Positions 23,998-35,600 of a stretch of 64,000 nucleotides of DNA are shown in pieces; within the stretch, counting starts at the first letter, position 1, and each line of letters begins with the position of its first letter. The stretch lies in contig NC_081406.1 of the NCBI RefSeq assembly GCF_030272615.1, forward strand, positions 238,626,422 to 238,690,421, written 5' to 3'. The notes beneath the pieces were generated by a model. That model was not told the DNA's origin. It saw only the letters and a program-made list of their open reading frames with translations, and ran no database searches. The stretch comes from Cryptomeria japonica. Lineage: Eukaryota > Streptophyta > Pinopsida > Cupressales > Cupressaceae. A program made the translations under genes and the position numbers.

Positions 23998-25530
23998 GAC
24001 TAAAAGTTCAAGTTCATCCAGTTCTTCTGGAGTTATCTTTCGAAGGGATATACTGAGGCTTGAATGAACAAATTATATAATATGGAAGATTCTGATGGAG
24101 ACTCATCTAAGATGTCTTGGCAAGGAGATTTGGGAGATCACATAGAATGGTGTCGCACCCTATAATCCAAGATCTGGAAATCCTCCTCCTACAAACCTGG
24201 ACAAGGAGCTCGACAATGATTGTAGAGAAAGAGAATCCCTCTTGTGTGCACTTTTTTATTAGCAAATAATGGGATTAACCAACAAATCATCTGGAAAGGC
24301 TATATGGGATAAGTTCCATACTCTCAATGAAGGTGACCCCATATTGAAGATTTCTAAACTTGATGGTTACTAGGTGAGATATGAAAAACTAAAGATGGAA
24401 GAAGATGAAAGGATTATTGCATTCATGGGAAGGGTAAATGAGATTGTTATGGGAATTCAATGTTGTGGTGGAACTTTGAGCAAAGATGAGATTGTTTCTA
24501 AAGTTCTAAGAGCCCTACCACTGGCTTACAAATGAAGGCTATTGCTATTAATGAATTGAGAACAATGGCTAATACGTCTGTCAATAGAGATACTTTGGTT
24601 AGGAAACTACCTGCTTTTGAGCTTGATGAATTTCAACCTTCTGGAGTTGTGAAGGCTAAACCTGCTTTTCATTCATCTACATCTATAACTGATAAGCAAG
24701 ATTGGAGAGATTTATATGCAAAAGAATTAGAAGATATGAAGAGAGAAGATGATGATTTTGAGCAACTTGAAGCACTATTTTCTAGAAGAGTACCGAAAGG
24801 ACCAGTAGGAAGTAAGTATGAAGGAAAAGCACTTTTTAAATGTTTTGCATGTAATAAGATTGGTCATTTTGCATCTAGATGTCCTGAAAGGAATTCAAGA
24901 TTTGAAGAAAGAGTTAAGAGAACATTTAAACCTAACCCTAACAAGTATACATTCAAGAAAAACAGAGACAAATCATGCTACATAGCAGATGAGGAAGGCA
25001 TTATTGATTTGGATGATGAACCGGCAAATGACTCTGCTAGTGGATCCAACAATGGGAAAGAATGGGTATTCTTGGCTATCAAGGATTATGAATACGGTAC
25101 TAGAAGAGAATGTACCTGAGGAGAAGGAACTTGCTGCTAAAATTGAGGATAAGGTTGAATGGGTAATTGACAGTGGTTGTTCACATCATATGACTGGAGA
25201 TAAAGGGAAGTTTTTGTCTTTGCAAGAATTTGATGGTGGACTAGTTAGATTTAGAGATGACAAGGCATGTATGATTAAAGGAAAAGGAACTATATCATTG
25301 GATGGTAAGAATAATACTGACAATGCTTATTATATTTAAGGTTTGAAGCATAATCTTTTGAGTGTAGGACAATTGGTAGATAAGGGATTTGAATTACAGC
25401 TCAACTATGGAAAATGCAAAATCATTAACAGATCTAGCTTGGAGATTGCAACCGGTACGTAGATAAAAGGTAACATATTTCATTTGAACTCGGGTGAGAA
25501 GACATGTTTGATTACATAGATTGATGAGAG
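23998..25530 (+). pseudogene. gag and protease region of copia element A (broken)
   Basis: The gag region ends in a CCHC zinc knuckle at about 24841-24882 (CFACNKIGHFASRC), followed by an acidic linker and the start of the protease with its WVIDSGCSHHMTGD motif near 25160. The region is broken in more than one place. It stops at the target site of the nested transposon. Confidence 0.9.
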
Positions 25531-25534
25531 TTGG
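25531..25534. repeat. Target-site duplication of the 13-kb transposon (ttgg)
   Basis: The four bases ttgg lie directly before the left terminal inverted repeat and again at 38541-38544, directly after the right one. The copia sequence on the two sides is contiguous once one copy is removed, so the duplication is exactly 4 bp. Confidence 0.88.
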
Positions 25535-25569
25535 GGGTGAATTCACAAAGCTGGTTCCCACTTTTGCCA
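25535..25569 (+). repeat. Left terminal inverted repeat
   Basis: It begins GGGTGAATTCACAAAG and ends CCCACTTTTGCCA. Aligned to the reverse complement of 38504-38540 it matches at about 31 of 35 positions, with one 2-base gap. Its inner half also pairs with TTGGCGAAAGTGGGAA at about 25579-25594, so the end can form a short hairpin. Confidence 0.88.
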
Positions 25570-25630
25570 ATGAAAGAATTTGGCGAAAGTGGGAATTTCG
25601 GATTTGACAATGTTTGAGCGAAACACAAAT

Positions 25631-25767
25631 GTTCGCTCGGACTACCCCTGGGAGTCCGAGCGAACCAAACAGTTCAGTTGGGTTTGATCGAACACTGTGG
25701 TTCGAGCGAACCCATTAAATATCGATATTTTAATGGGTTCGCTCAAACCCCCCATTCGCTCGAACCC
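25631..25767. repeat. Left subterminal inverted motifs (TTCGCTCGAAC type)
   Basis: The core motif GTTCGCTCGAAC or its complement occurs about five times. Positions 25631-25643 and 25653-25665 form a perfect 13-bp inverted pair around a 9-base loop. Positions 25699-25749 form a longer, near-perfect palindrome centred on ATCGAT. A further copy lies at about 25754-25767. The same motif is clustered near the right end, so these are likely binding sites for the transposase. Confidence 0.8.
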
Positions 25768-26369
25768 TTGGCAGTTAGGGTTTTTTTTTAAATTTTATAA
25801 ATATCGAAAATGACAGTTAAAAGGTCATTGTTACATTTGACTTTTTCTGTCTGGTGGGGGTTGGATCGAACCAGTCATCAGCATCACGTCATCGAGCCTT
25901 GTCTACAGCAGTTAGCATCTTTCTTATTTCAGTTTTCGACCCTTGTTATATCAGGTGCACAAAATAACCCTTTGTTTGGTTTAATAATGTCTTTTTTTAT
26001 TAAATTTGTAAATAATTTATTTGTTAATTTAATTTTTTAATTAAATAATTATATATAGTTATTGGTTCTGAACATTTTAGAAAAATGTTTGATAATTTAT
26101 TGTTTTTCATTATTTTAGAAAAATGTTTGATAATTTAATATTTTGATTGAAATGTGTAAATTTGTTTTTAAAATTACATAATTGTATAGATGTATATTTT
26201 TTTCAACATTTTAAAAAATTGTTATGAAAAACATAGAAAACTACCCTGTAGTAAATCAGATCTTAGAAAAACATTAGCAAAAAAAGAAAAACGTTAAAAA
26301 AATTAATTTAAATAAACATTAGAAAATTTAGATACCAAATTTAAACAAATTAGACAAAATAAATTTCCT

Positions 26370-29115
26370 CTACAATGTGACCTATTTTCACATCCTATTA
26401 CACGCACAACATGACCCCTTAAGACCACATATGACACTATACGTTCCCTTAGGAGGTCATAGAGGATCACATATAATATAATAGTGTACATGTATGACAT
26501 TCCCTTTAGGATCACATCTAGTGTCCTAAGGGGTCATACGTGGTTCTAAGGGGTCACACGTGTTATAACACATGCGGGACCCCTTAGAATCGCATATGAC
26601 CCCTTATAAAATTGTAGGGTGAATGACATACCCCTTAGTCCATCAAATAGTGTCTTAACACATGCGTGACCCATTAAAATCGCATATGACCCTTTATAAA
26701 ATCAATCTTAGTGTGAACGACATATCCCAAAACCCATCACATAGCATCTTAAGGGGTCGTATGTGGTCCTAAGGGGTCACGCATGCTTTAACACATGCGT
26801 GACACCTTAGTAGGTCACATAGGACCCCTTATAACATCCTACTATACATATGACATTCCCCTTAGGATCACATAGTGTCATAAGGGGTCATATGTGGTTC
26901 TGAGGGGTCATGCATTTGTTATAACATATGCATGACCCCTTAGAACTGCATATGACCCCTTATAAAATCCTAGTGTGAACGACATACCCCTTAGTCCATC
27001 ACATAGTGTCTTAAGGGGTCCTATGTTGTCCTAAGGGGTCACGCATGCATTAACACATGTGTGACCCCTTAGTAGGTCACATATGACCCCTTATAACATC
27101 CTACTGTACATATGACATTCCCCTTAGGATCATATAGTGTCCTAAGGGGTCATATGTGGTTAGACCCACATATGACCCCTTATAAAACCCTATTACCACA
27201 TATGACCCCTTATAAAATCCTAGTGTGAACGACATACCCTTTAGTTCATCACATAGCGTCTTAAGGGTCGTATGTGGTCCTAGGGGCCACGCATGCATTG
27301 ACACATACGTGACCCCTTAGTAGGTCACATGTATGACCCCTAATAACATCCTACTGTACATATGACATTTCCTATGTGTCCTAAGGGGTTGAATATGTGG
27401 TCCGAAGGGCTCACGCATGCATTAACACATGCGTGACCCCTTATAGAATCCTAGTGTGAACGACATACCCCTTAGTCCATCACATACTATCTTAAGGGGT
27501 CGTATGTGGTCCTAAGGGGTCAACATGCATTAACACATGCGTGACCCCCTTATAACATCCTACTGTACATATGACATTCCCCTTAGGATCATATAGTGTC
27601 CTAAGGGGTCATATGTGGTTAGACCCACATATGACCCCTTATAAAATCCTATAACCACATATGACCCCTTATAAAATCCTAGTGTGAATGACATATCCCT
27701 TAGCCCATCACATAGCATCTTAAGGGGTCATATGTGGTCCTAAGGGGCCACGCATGCATTGACACATGCGTGACACCTTAGTAGGTCACATAGGACCCCT
27801 TATAACATCCTACTATACATATGACATTCCCCTTAGGAACACATAGTGTCATAAGGGGTCATATGTGGTTCTGAGGGGTCATGCATTTGTTATAACATAT
27901 GCATGACCCCTGAGAACTGCATATGACCCCTTATAAAATCCTAGTGTGAACGACATACCCCTTAGTCCATCACATAGTGTCTTAAGGGGTCCTATGTTGT
28001 CCTAAGGGGTCACGCATGCATTAACACATGTGTGACCCCTTAGTAGGTCACATATGACCCCTTATAACATCCTACTGTACATATGACATTCCCCTTAGGA
28101 TCATATAGTGTCCTAAGGGGTCATATGTGGTTAGACCCACATATGACCCCTTATAAAATCCTATAACCACATATGACCCCTTTATAAAATCCTAGTGTGA
28201 ACGACATACCCTTTAGTTCATCACATAGCGTCTTAAGGGTCGTATGTGGTCCTAGGGGCCACGCATGCATTGACACATACGTGACCCCTTAGTAGGTCAC
28301 ATGTATGACCCCTAATAACATCCTACTGTACATATGACATTTCCTATGTGTCCTAAGGGGTTGAATATGTGGTCCTAAGGGCTCACGCATGCATTAACAC
28401 ATGCGTGACCCCTTATAACATCCTATTGTACATATGACATTCCCCTTAGGATCATATAGTGTCCTAAGGGGTCATATGTGGTTAGACCCACATATGACCC
28501 CTTATAAAATCCTATAACCACATATGACCCCTTATAAAATCCTAGTGTGAACGACATACCCCTTAGTTCATCACATAGCGTCTTAAGGGGTCATATGTGG
28601 TCCTAGGGGGCCACGCATGCATTGACACATACGTGACCCCTTAGTAGGTCACATATGACCCCTAATAACATCCTACTGTACATATGAAATTTCCTATGTG
28701 TCCTAAGGGGTTGAATATGTGGTCCTAAGGGCTCACGCATGCATTAACACATGCGTGACCCCTTATAGAATCCTAGTGTGAACGACATACCCCTTAGTCC
28801 ATCACATACTATCTTAAGGGGTCGTATGTGGTCCTAAGGGGTCAACATGCATTAACACATGCGTGACCCCTTATAACATCCTACTGTACATATGACATTC
28901 CCCTTAGGATCATATAGTGTCCTAAGGGGTCATATGTGGTTAGACCCACATATGACCCCTTATAACATCCTACTATACATATGACATTCCCCTTAGGATC
29001 ATATAGTGTCCTAAGGGGTCATATGTGGTTAGACCCACATATGACCCCTTATAACATCCTACTGTACATATGACATGTTCCCCGTAGGATAATATAGTGT
29101 CCTAACATACATATG
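26370..29115. repeat. Palindrome-rich satellite with ~971-bp higher-order period
   Basis: The array is built from short inverted modules around AAGGGGTCATATGTGG and its complement, with linkers such as ATCCTAGTGTGAACGACAT and ATCCTACTGTACATATGAC. Blocks at 26821 and 27792, 27001 and 27972, and 27361 and 28333 are offset by 971-972 bp, showing a large duplicated unit. A shorter offset of about 350 bp is seen at 28333 and 28683. No gene lies inside; the short frames here are by-products of the repeat. The array sits between the left end and the plus-strand gene. Confidence 0.9.
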
Positions 29116-29225
29116 GCGTGTTAGATCTCTCTATTCTTGAATTTTTTATGTATGTCAAAGATTTAAATATGTACATGTACATTAGATCTCTCTATCTCTC
29201 TGAAATATATGTTATCTCTAGATCT

Positions 29226-29362
29226 GAAATATATGAACTCTCTCTCTCTCTCACTGAAATATTTGAAATTTTTACATGTATTTTTTGAAAATGAAAATGA
29301 TCTCTCTCTCTCTGTCATGAAGATTTATATGTATATAATCTCTCTCTCTCTCTCATGAAAAT

Positions 29363-29422
<60 letters not shown>

Positions 29423-29441
29423 GAAAATGATCTCTCTCTCT
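29226..29441. repeat. CT microsatellite cluster
   Basis: Several (TC)n runs lie here, the longest at about 29365-29420, separated by ATGAAAATGAT-like pieces. They lie in the probable 5' untranslated region of the plus-strand transposon gene, where a pyrimidine-rich leader could affect expression. Confidence 0.9.
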
Positions 29442-29485
29442 CTGCTTACGTATTTATTTTAACTTTATGACATGTACCTAGATAG

Positions 29486-31466
29486 ATGGCATCCCAGGAT
29501 ATACCTTTGCAGGCTCCTGATCAGGATCCACCTTTGCAGGCTCCTGATCAGGATCCACCTTCACAAGCTCCTGATCAGAATCCACCTGCGCAGGCTCCAC
29601 ATCAGGAGCCACCACAGCAGGATCCTCCACAGCAGGATCCCCCCTTGCCCGATATTGCTACTATTTTTCATTACAGTGATCGAGAGTTGCATAGGTTGAG
29701 GGCCATACTAGATGACCCTCGTACTGATGGCATGTACAAGAGTACGTGCACGTCCATTTTTGATAGTTTGCAGACATTGAGGGACCGCTTAGTATCTCAT
29801 ACCTCATTCTCACCTGAGGTTATAGAGGATATATATAGACAGTTGAGGAGTGAGGTGAGGGGTCCTCATTCTTTTGCTGATGTGGTGGGGGTGGTCTCGA
29901 AGGAGACCATCAAGGAGAGATGCTTCCCACAATATCAGGAGAAGAGTAAGGTGAGGGGATATCAGGTTACCAGATGTATCGACCCACAGGTTGCGTCACT
30001 GATTTACCCACGATTCTTAGCAGCCCATGGTCGTTATCCTAATAACGACCAGATTCCATTATACTTTGCACAGCAGGTATTTGCTGAGGTTCATTGTCAG
30101 ATGAAACCAAACTACCTTGATATTCTGGGATATTATGGACAGGGGAGGGGCAGGATTGCTGATAGAGATGCATATCGTAGGCGTGATAGAGCTCCGCCTA
30201 GACACAGGGACCTTGTTGGCCAGAGATTTCCTGCAGTAGTCCCAGCCATGGCACCCATAGCAGATCACGTTGTGATTGCTTCTCAGAGAGAAGCAATTGA
30301 TAGGATTGGACATATTGCATCAGCAGCAGCCACCATATCTTCTGACAGGGTGGGCAGATATATGATGAGTCAACCACGTTCGCGATCATCCATAGATCAT
30401 GCATCTTCTAGTCATGGGGGGGCTTCAGATTCAGATGATCGGTATATTTCTGCTAGCATCCCCTCCCCAGATGAGGTAGCAGCTATAGTCGGAGGTAGTA
30501 GACATGTACAGATGTTGCAGTATTTAGTCGAGGACCTACTACATGCTTATAGTTTTATTTCATCTCGACTTGGGATACCATTGGGTGATGTTAGAGAGGA
30601 GATTCTCAGAGATGTTCAGGCTACAGCGGCATCGATGCATACCCCGAGGCAGTCACAACATTCTCATCACTCTACGCATGCTCCAGGCACTGACCCACCT
30701 ACATATCACTCTATTGCTGCAGAGGAGGAGCTACGAGCTGATGAGCTCCATATCACAGATGAGGGCCGGTTGGATTCATGTGAGGAGATACGAGCTGATC
30801 AGGTACATATCACAGATGAGGGTTTGGACTCATTTGAGGATCAGCTGAGAGATTTGAGCCATACTGGATTTATGGACATGCTACTACAGTCAGACACTTC
30901 ATCCACGATGCCCACTCATCTAGTTAGCCCCTTGCACTCCTCAGTGATACGTACAGCTAGAGAGAGATATGCTGGCACGAGTGATGTTGTTGATATGATC
31001 ACGGGACAGGATCAGTCTACTATACAGCCTACTCCAGGTGATACACAGGTATGTACATGTACATGTGCGTTTAAAATTTTAGAAGATATGTATACATACA
31101 TTGCAAATTTGTACCTAATAAATCTATATATATATAGATCTCATGTTTAATTTAAATAATCTAGAACTTTCTAAGTTTTAATTTGTAGATCATTTAAATT
31201 GATTGTGGACTAATCCTTAAATTGACAATTAGCTCATGTCACTCCTTCCTTGAGCTCTGAGCATGTGCGTAGGAGAGATTCTTTAGATGCTGACATTAGT
31301 GTACAGGTTAGTTATGGTTTTTGGTATATATATATATTTGATGTACATGCACGTCTAGAGAGATCTATATATATTATATTTAATATTTAAATAAATTCTA
31401 CTTTTGCAGGACTCCCCCTCAGATGGTCGCTCAGTTCGTAGCCGACATGATGATCCCCAGTGTTGA
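29486..31466 (+). CDS. Transposon-borne protein of unknown function (about 539 aa, spliced)
   Basis: The ATG at 29486 has a good context (agATGGC). The long first exon runs to a donor at 31049 (CAG|GTATGT) and joins in frame to 31410-31466 (TTTTGCAG|GAC), which ends at TGA. A possible 74-bp cassette at 31233-31306 would shift the frame. Residues 8-50 are repeats of the QAPDQDPP type. A folded-looking part follows (about 60-230; GYQVTRCIDPQVASLIYPRF, then a DRDAYRRRDRAPPRHRD basic stretch), then Ser/Asp-rich linkers and a duplicated ELHITDEG element at about 418-446. No known domain is recognised. Its place opposite the transposase suggests an accessory transposition protein; that is inference. 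Confidence 0.6.
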
Positions 31467-31549
31467 TTTGCTCTAGACTTTATAGCTCATTTACATTTAT
31501 CTTTTTATCTACTTTCATATTATATATATATTCATGCACGTACATGGAG

Positions 31550-32200
31550 TTTAGACTCTAGATTATACTTTATACCTGGTTTATGTTTGACTCTGGATTA
31601 TACTTTATACTTTATACATGGAGTTTAGACTCTAGATTATACTTTATACCTGGTTTGTGTTTGACTAGAGCTAGATTATACTTTATACATGGAGTTTAGA
31701 CTATAGATTATACATGTTATAAGTTTTATACATGTTTGATTATATTATATTTATACACATGTTTGATTATATTCTAGATTTATGTACATGATGTTTGATT
31801 AAATTAGATTTAAATACATGATTGATTAGATTGTATATTTCATGCATGTGTACAACGACTTGTTTAGACTCTAGATTATACTTTATACCTGGTTTGTGTT
31901 TGATTGATCTATTATACATGTTTGATTATATTAGATTTATACATGTTTGATTAAAGATTAGATTTAAATTCATGTTTGATTAGATTGTATATTTCATGCA
32001 TGTACAACGACTTGTTTAGACTCTAGATTATTCTGTATACCTGGTTTGTGTTTGATCATCTATTATACATGTTTGATTATATTAGATTTATACATGTTTG
32101 ATTAGATTAGATTTAAATACATGTTTGATTTTCAAACAAAAGATTATGTATTCAATTATACATGTTTGATTTTCAAACAAAAGAGTATGTATGAAATGAA
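31550..32200. repeat. Degenerate direct repeats between the two convergent genes
   Basis: Phrases such as TTTAGACTCTAGATTATAC, TTTATACCTGGTTTGTGTTT and TACATGTTTGATTA recur several times; for example the ACAACGACTTGTTTAGACTC segment repeats at an offset of about 151 bp (31852 and about 32003). The stretch is AT-rich and lies between the 3' ends of the plus-strand gene and the transposase gene. A shared 3' processing or buffer role is possible but not shown. Confidence 0.75.
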
Positions 32201-32607
32201 CAAACTAAACTAAGATAGGTCATGTATTGAATAGTTCACATCCAGTACATGTATATTACATAGGTATGTATATTTGTAGGTATGTGAGCTTCTAGGTATG
32301 TATATTGTAGTTAAATAGTTCACAACATGTACATGTCCTAATTCCATATTAAATATATCAATTTTACAAATGTACATATTACATTCTAATTTAAATATGC
32401 ATTTTTTAATTAAATACAAATACAATTACATACAATTAAACACGTGCACATTTAAATACATCCTAATTTGATATAACATTTGTATAAATAAACTTAAAAA
32501 AATATTTATCCTAAATAGTTTCAAAACAAGTTACTTGAGATCTAGAATTTATCTTGAACTTTTACATTAAAATTCAATTCAAGTGGATTACTAAATGTAT
32601 ATATAGT

Positions 32608-35600
32608 TCATACCACATCAAGTGGTTCACAACGCTCTTCAATAACACTTAATATTTTGTCATGATCTTCACTATCTAGTCTCCACTTTTGAGTCTGCCC
32701 TCGACGTGGAACTGTTTGAAGAATTAGGCCAACAGCAATGACCAAGTGACTATACTGATATACCTTGTTATCAATTTGGTATTCAGTGAAATGAATCCCA
32801 TGTTGAACAATTTTAACTTGTTTGAAATATGTCCCTTGCACTACAACTGATCCTGCATGTACATGTATATAAGAAACATGAGAAATTAAAAAAATTCACA
32901 CAAGCGATTTGTATGTATGTACATATTCAAATCAGAACTCAAACCTGTGGGAAATGACATTCCATCACTCATCTCAGATTTTGATAACTTCTTTCTCTCT
33001 TCTGTGCTACGCAATAAATAATAACTAACACCTTCTATATTTCCATCTTCTGCTATGACTGCAAAAATATCTCCTACAATTTGACACAAGTTAAATAAAT
33101 TCTAAGTTACATGTCATTTTTAAGGAAATGTTTACATGTGTACGTCATGAACATACATACCTTTTTTAATCAATCCTGAAATATGATCGTAATCACCAGA
33201 AATCAAAGGAATGTCTTCAAAGTTTTCATCCTCATTTGAATCCTCGTATGTGTCAGAAACATCTAGTGGCACCATTTTCCATTCACTAACATATCCAAGC
33301 TCTTGGTTCTTGCAATCAACATAGTTTTCGAAAATGCATTCAGAACAAAAACATGAATAATCTCTAGTGTATAATGTACATGGGCGATTATCTGTACTCA
33401 TGACACAATGCAAAGATCTTGTCCTCTCCACACTCTTGCATCCATGCATTGATTTTCTATCCACATCTGTAAAATGTACATGTGTACAAGAATACATACA
33501 TGTAGATCAAGTTGTTAAATTAAAAAAAAATAGAATAAAATACTAAAAGAGAACACGTACCGGTTATCTCCCAAAACACTCTATATGGAATGGGCTTATA
33601 TGTTCTTGATGATAATTCCCCAGGATAATTAGGTTGCTCAAAGTGTTTCTTACACCATTCAACAACATCATGTGCATTTTCTATACGTTCTCCTGTGTAC
33701 TTTATTTGATGCTTTCTTATAGCACGTTTGATACAAGCTCCTGCACCATCATGTTCACCCTTTCCATGACCACTCTCAAAAAAACTCCAAACATGTGGTA
33801 TTTTGTCATTTCGATGATATCTACATAGTGCATAAAATGGCCTCGAAGATTTGAATTGTGTTGCACATCCATCAGACCAAACAAAATGTTTAACTATTGT
33901 TATGCCTCTATCTTTCAAATATTCAAAAAACTTCTTAAAGCAATGTTGTACAAAAAGTGTGTCATGCTCCTTATCATCACTGATATAGAAGTGGTACTCT
34001 TTCTTAATGACACGATTTTCAAATGTACTATCAACACCATCTAAATTCATCTGTGCATGTCGATAACACACATGCACGAAAATAGTGATTTGCTTTGAAA
34101 AATAATACTCTGATTGAATCTCTTTTTGATGCACAAAAGAGTAATTCTCTGCGAAGTCAACTACAGATAAAATAGTTCCAAGTGGGAAAGTGTCTCTTAA
34201 TCTTTTAAATTGTTCTGCTTGCCACTTGGCAAAAAAACCATGGCATATGTATGGTTTTATCAACTTACGAAAATTTTCCATAAATGTTCCAATAGGTATT
34301 TCTTCTTCTACATAATCTAGTCTTATAGATTCCTTTCCAAATTTTGTTTCAATTTTTTTGTACTTATAACTCTTGCAATTTACCATCTTCCTCATGTCAG
34401 TATCTTCATCTCTCAAAGGCAATTTAGCCAAGTCCCCGCATGTTCCACAAATTCCTCTTATGCAATTTATTTGACCGGTTGCATTATCATCTGATTTATC
34501 ACATAAGATGGATGCTATGAATTGACTTGTTCGTTTAGGAGGAGCATTTTCATAACCATCATTATCTTCTCTAATCTTTCGAAACACCTGATAGTACAAG
34601 TCAAATTCGATGTGATAACGACAACAACAAGTTTCGAAAACTTTGTTTAACTTCACATAATATGGCCTTAACCGTTCAAACATGGTTTGTCCAATCTTTA
34701 TATGAGGGTTTGTTTTAGTAAACAATACATACAATTCATGTTTTGTTGTGTCTAGCCAATGTTTTACATGGAGATCATAACGATCAGGACCAATCCTTTG
34801 CTTGATAACATCTCTACTATTTGATGAAGGGCGAGTATTATCATTCCAAAAACTTGTCACAAAGTTCCTAACAACATCTTCAATTCTATCAGAACGAGGA
34901 GCTCTACACATAATTGCCCAATTCCCTTCTGAGGTAGTATCATCCAAAATCTTTCTCCTTTTAACATATTTAGATATTGTCCTTCTACTAAAACCAAACT
35001 CAGATGACAGTGAAGAGATTTGTCTTTTTTGAGGCAATCTTTCATTTACTAAAGATGTCAACATCACTCTTCTTGAAATGGTCTTATCTAGTTTTCGAGA
35101 TTTTTTACCAATGTTCACCAAACCTTTCTTAACATTATCAACAATAGATTTTTGTAGCTGAGAATATTTCCTCTTTTGATTTGTTGTATCTATACCCAAC
35201 AATTTCATTGGATCTATTAAGTCTTTATGAGTAAGTACAATTGATAACAATTGAGCTTTTTCTAGTGTAGTATCAAGATTGTTGAAATGCGACATTATTT
35301 CTTTTGCACTTTTATTCATTGACCTCCTTTTAGTATGTCTAGGTTCTTCACTGAGACGTTTCAACTCATCCACATCCATTTCAAGTAAATGATCTAAATT
35401 TTTATAAGAAATATTTCTCTTCACCTGTTTAGCTAGATCCACAATATGCTCATCCATATCAGTGGTAGGAGGTAAGGAGCCTGACCCCTCTCCTTCAAAG
35501 GTCTCCATTGGTTCAACTTGGACAATCTCCTCCCTATGTTCATCAACTATATTGTGTTCTTCAACAGGTTCATTTGCCCATTCTGCACATAATTTAAGAG

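Noticed and set aside
25810-26040. 76-residue plus-strand frame near the left transposon end
   Set aside because: No domain and poor context; at most part of a leader exon, which the sequence does not show.
27101-27304. Short minus-strand frame within the satellite
   Set aside because: Made wholly of the repeat module; a by-product of the array.
26370-29115. CRISPR-like array
   Set aside because: Repeats are inverted modules with no unique spacers of constant length, and the context is plant nuclear DNA.
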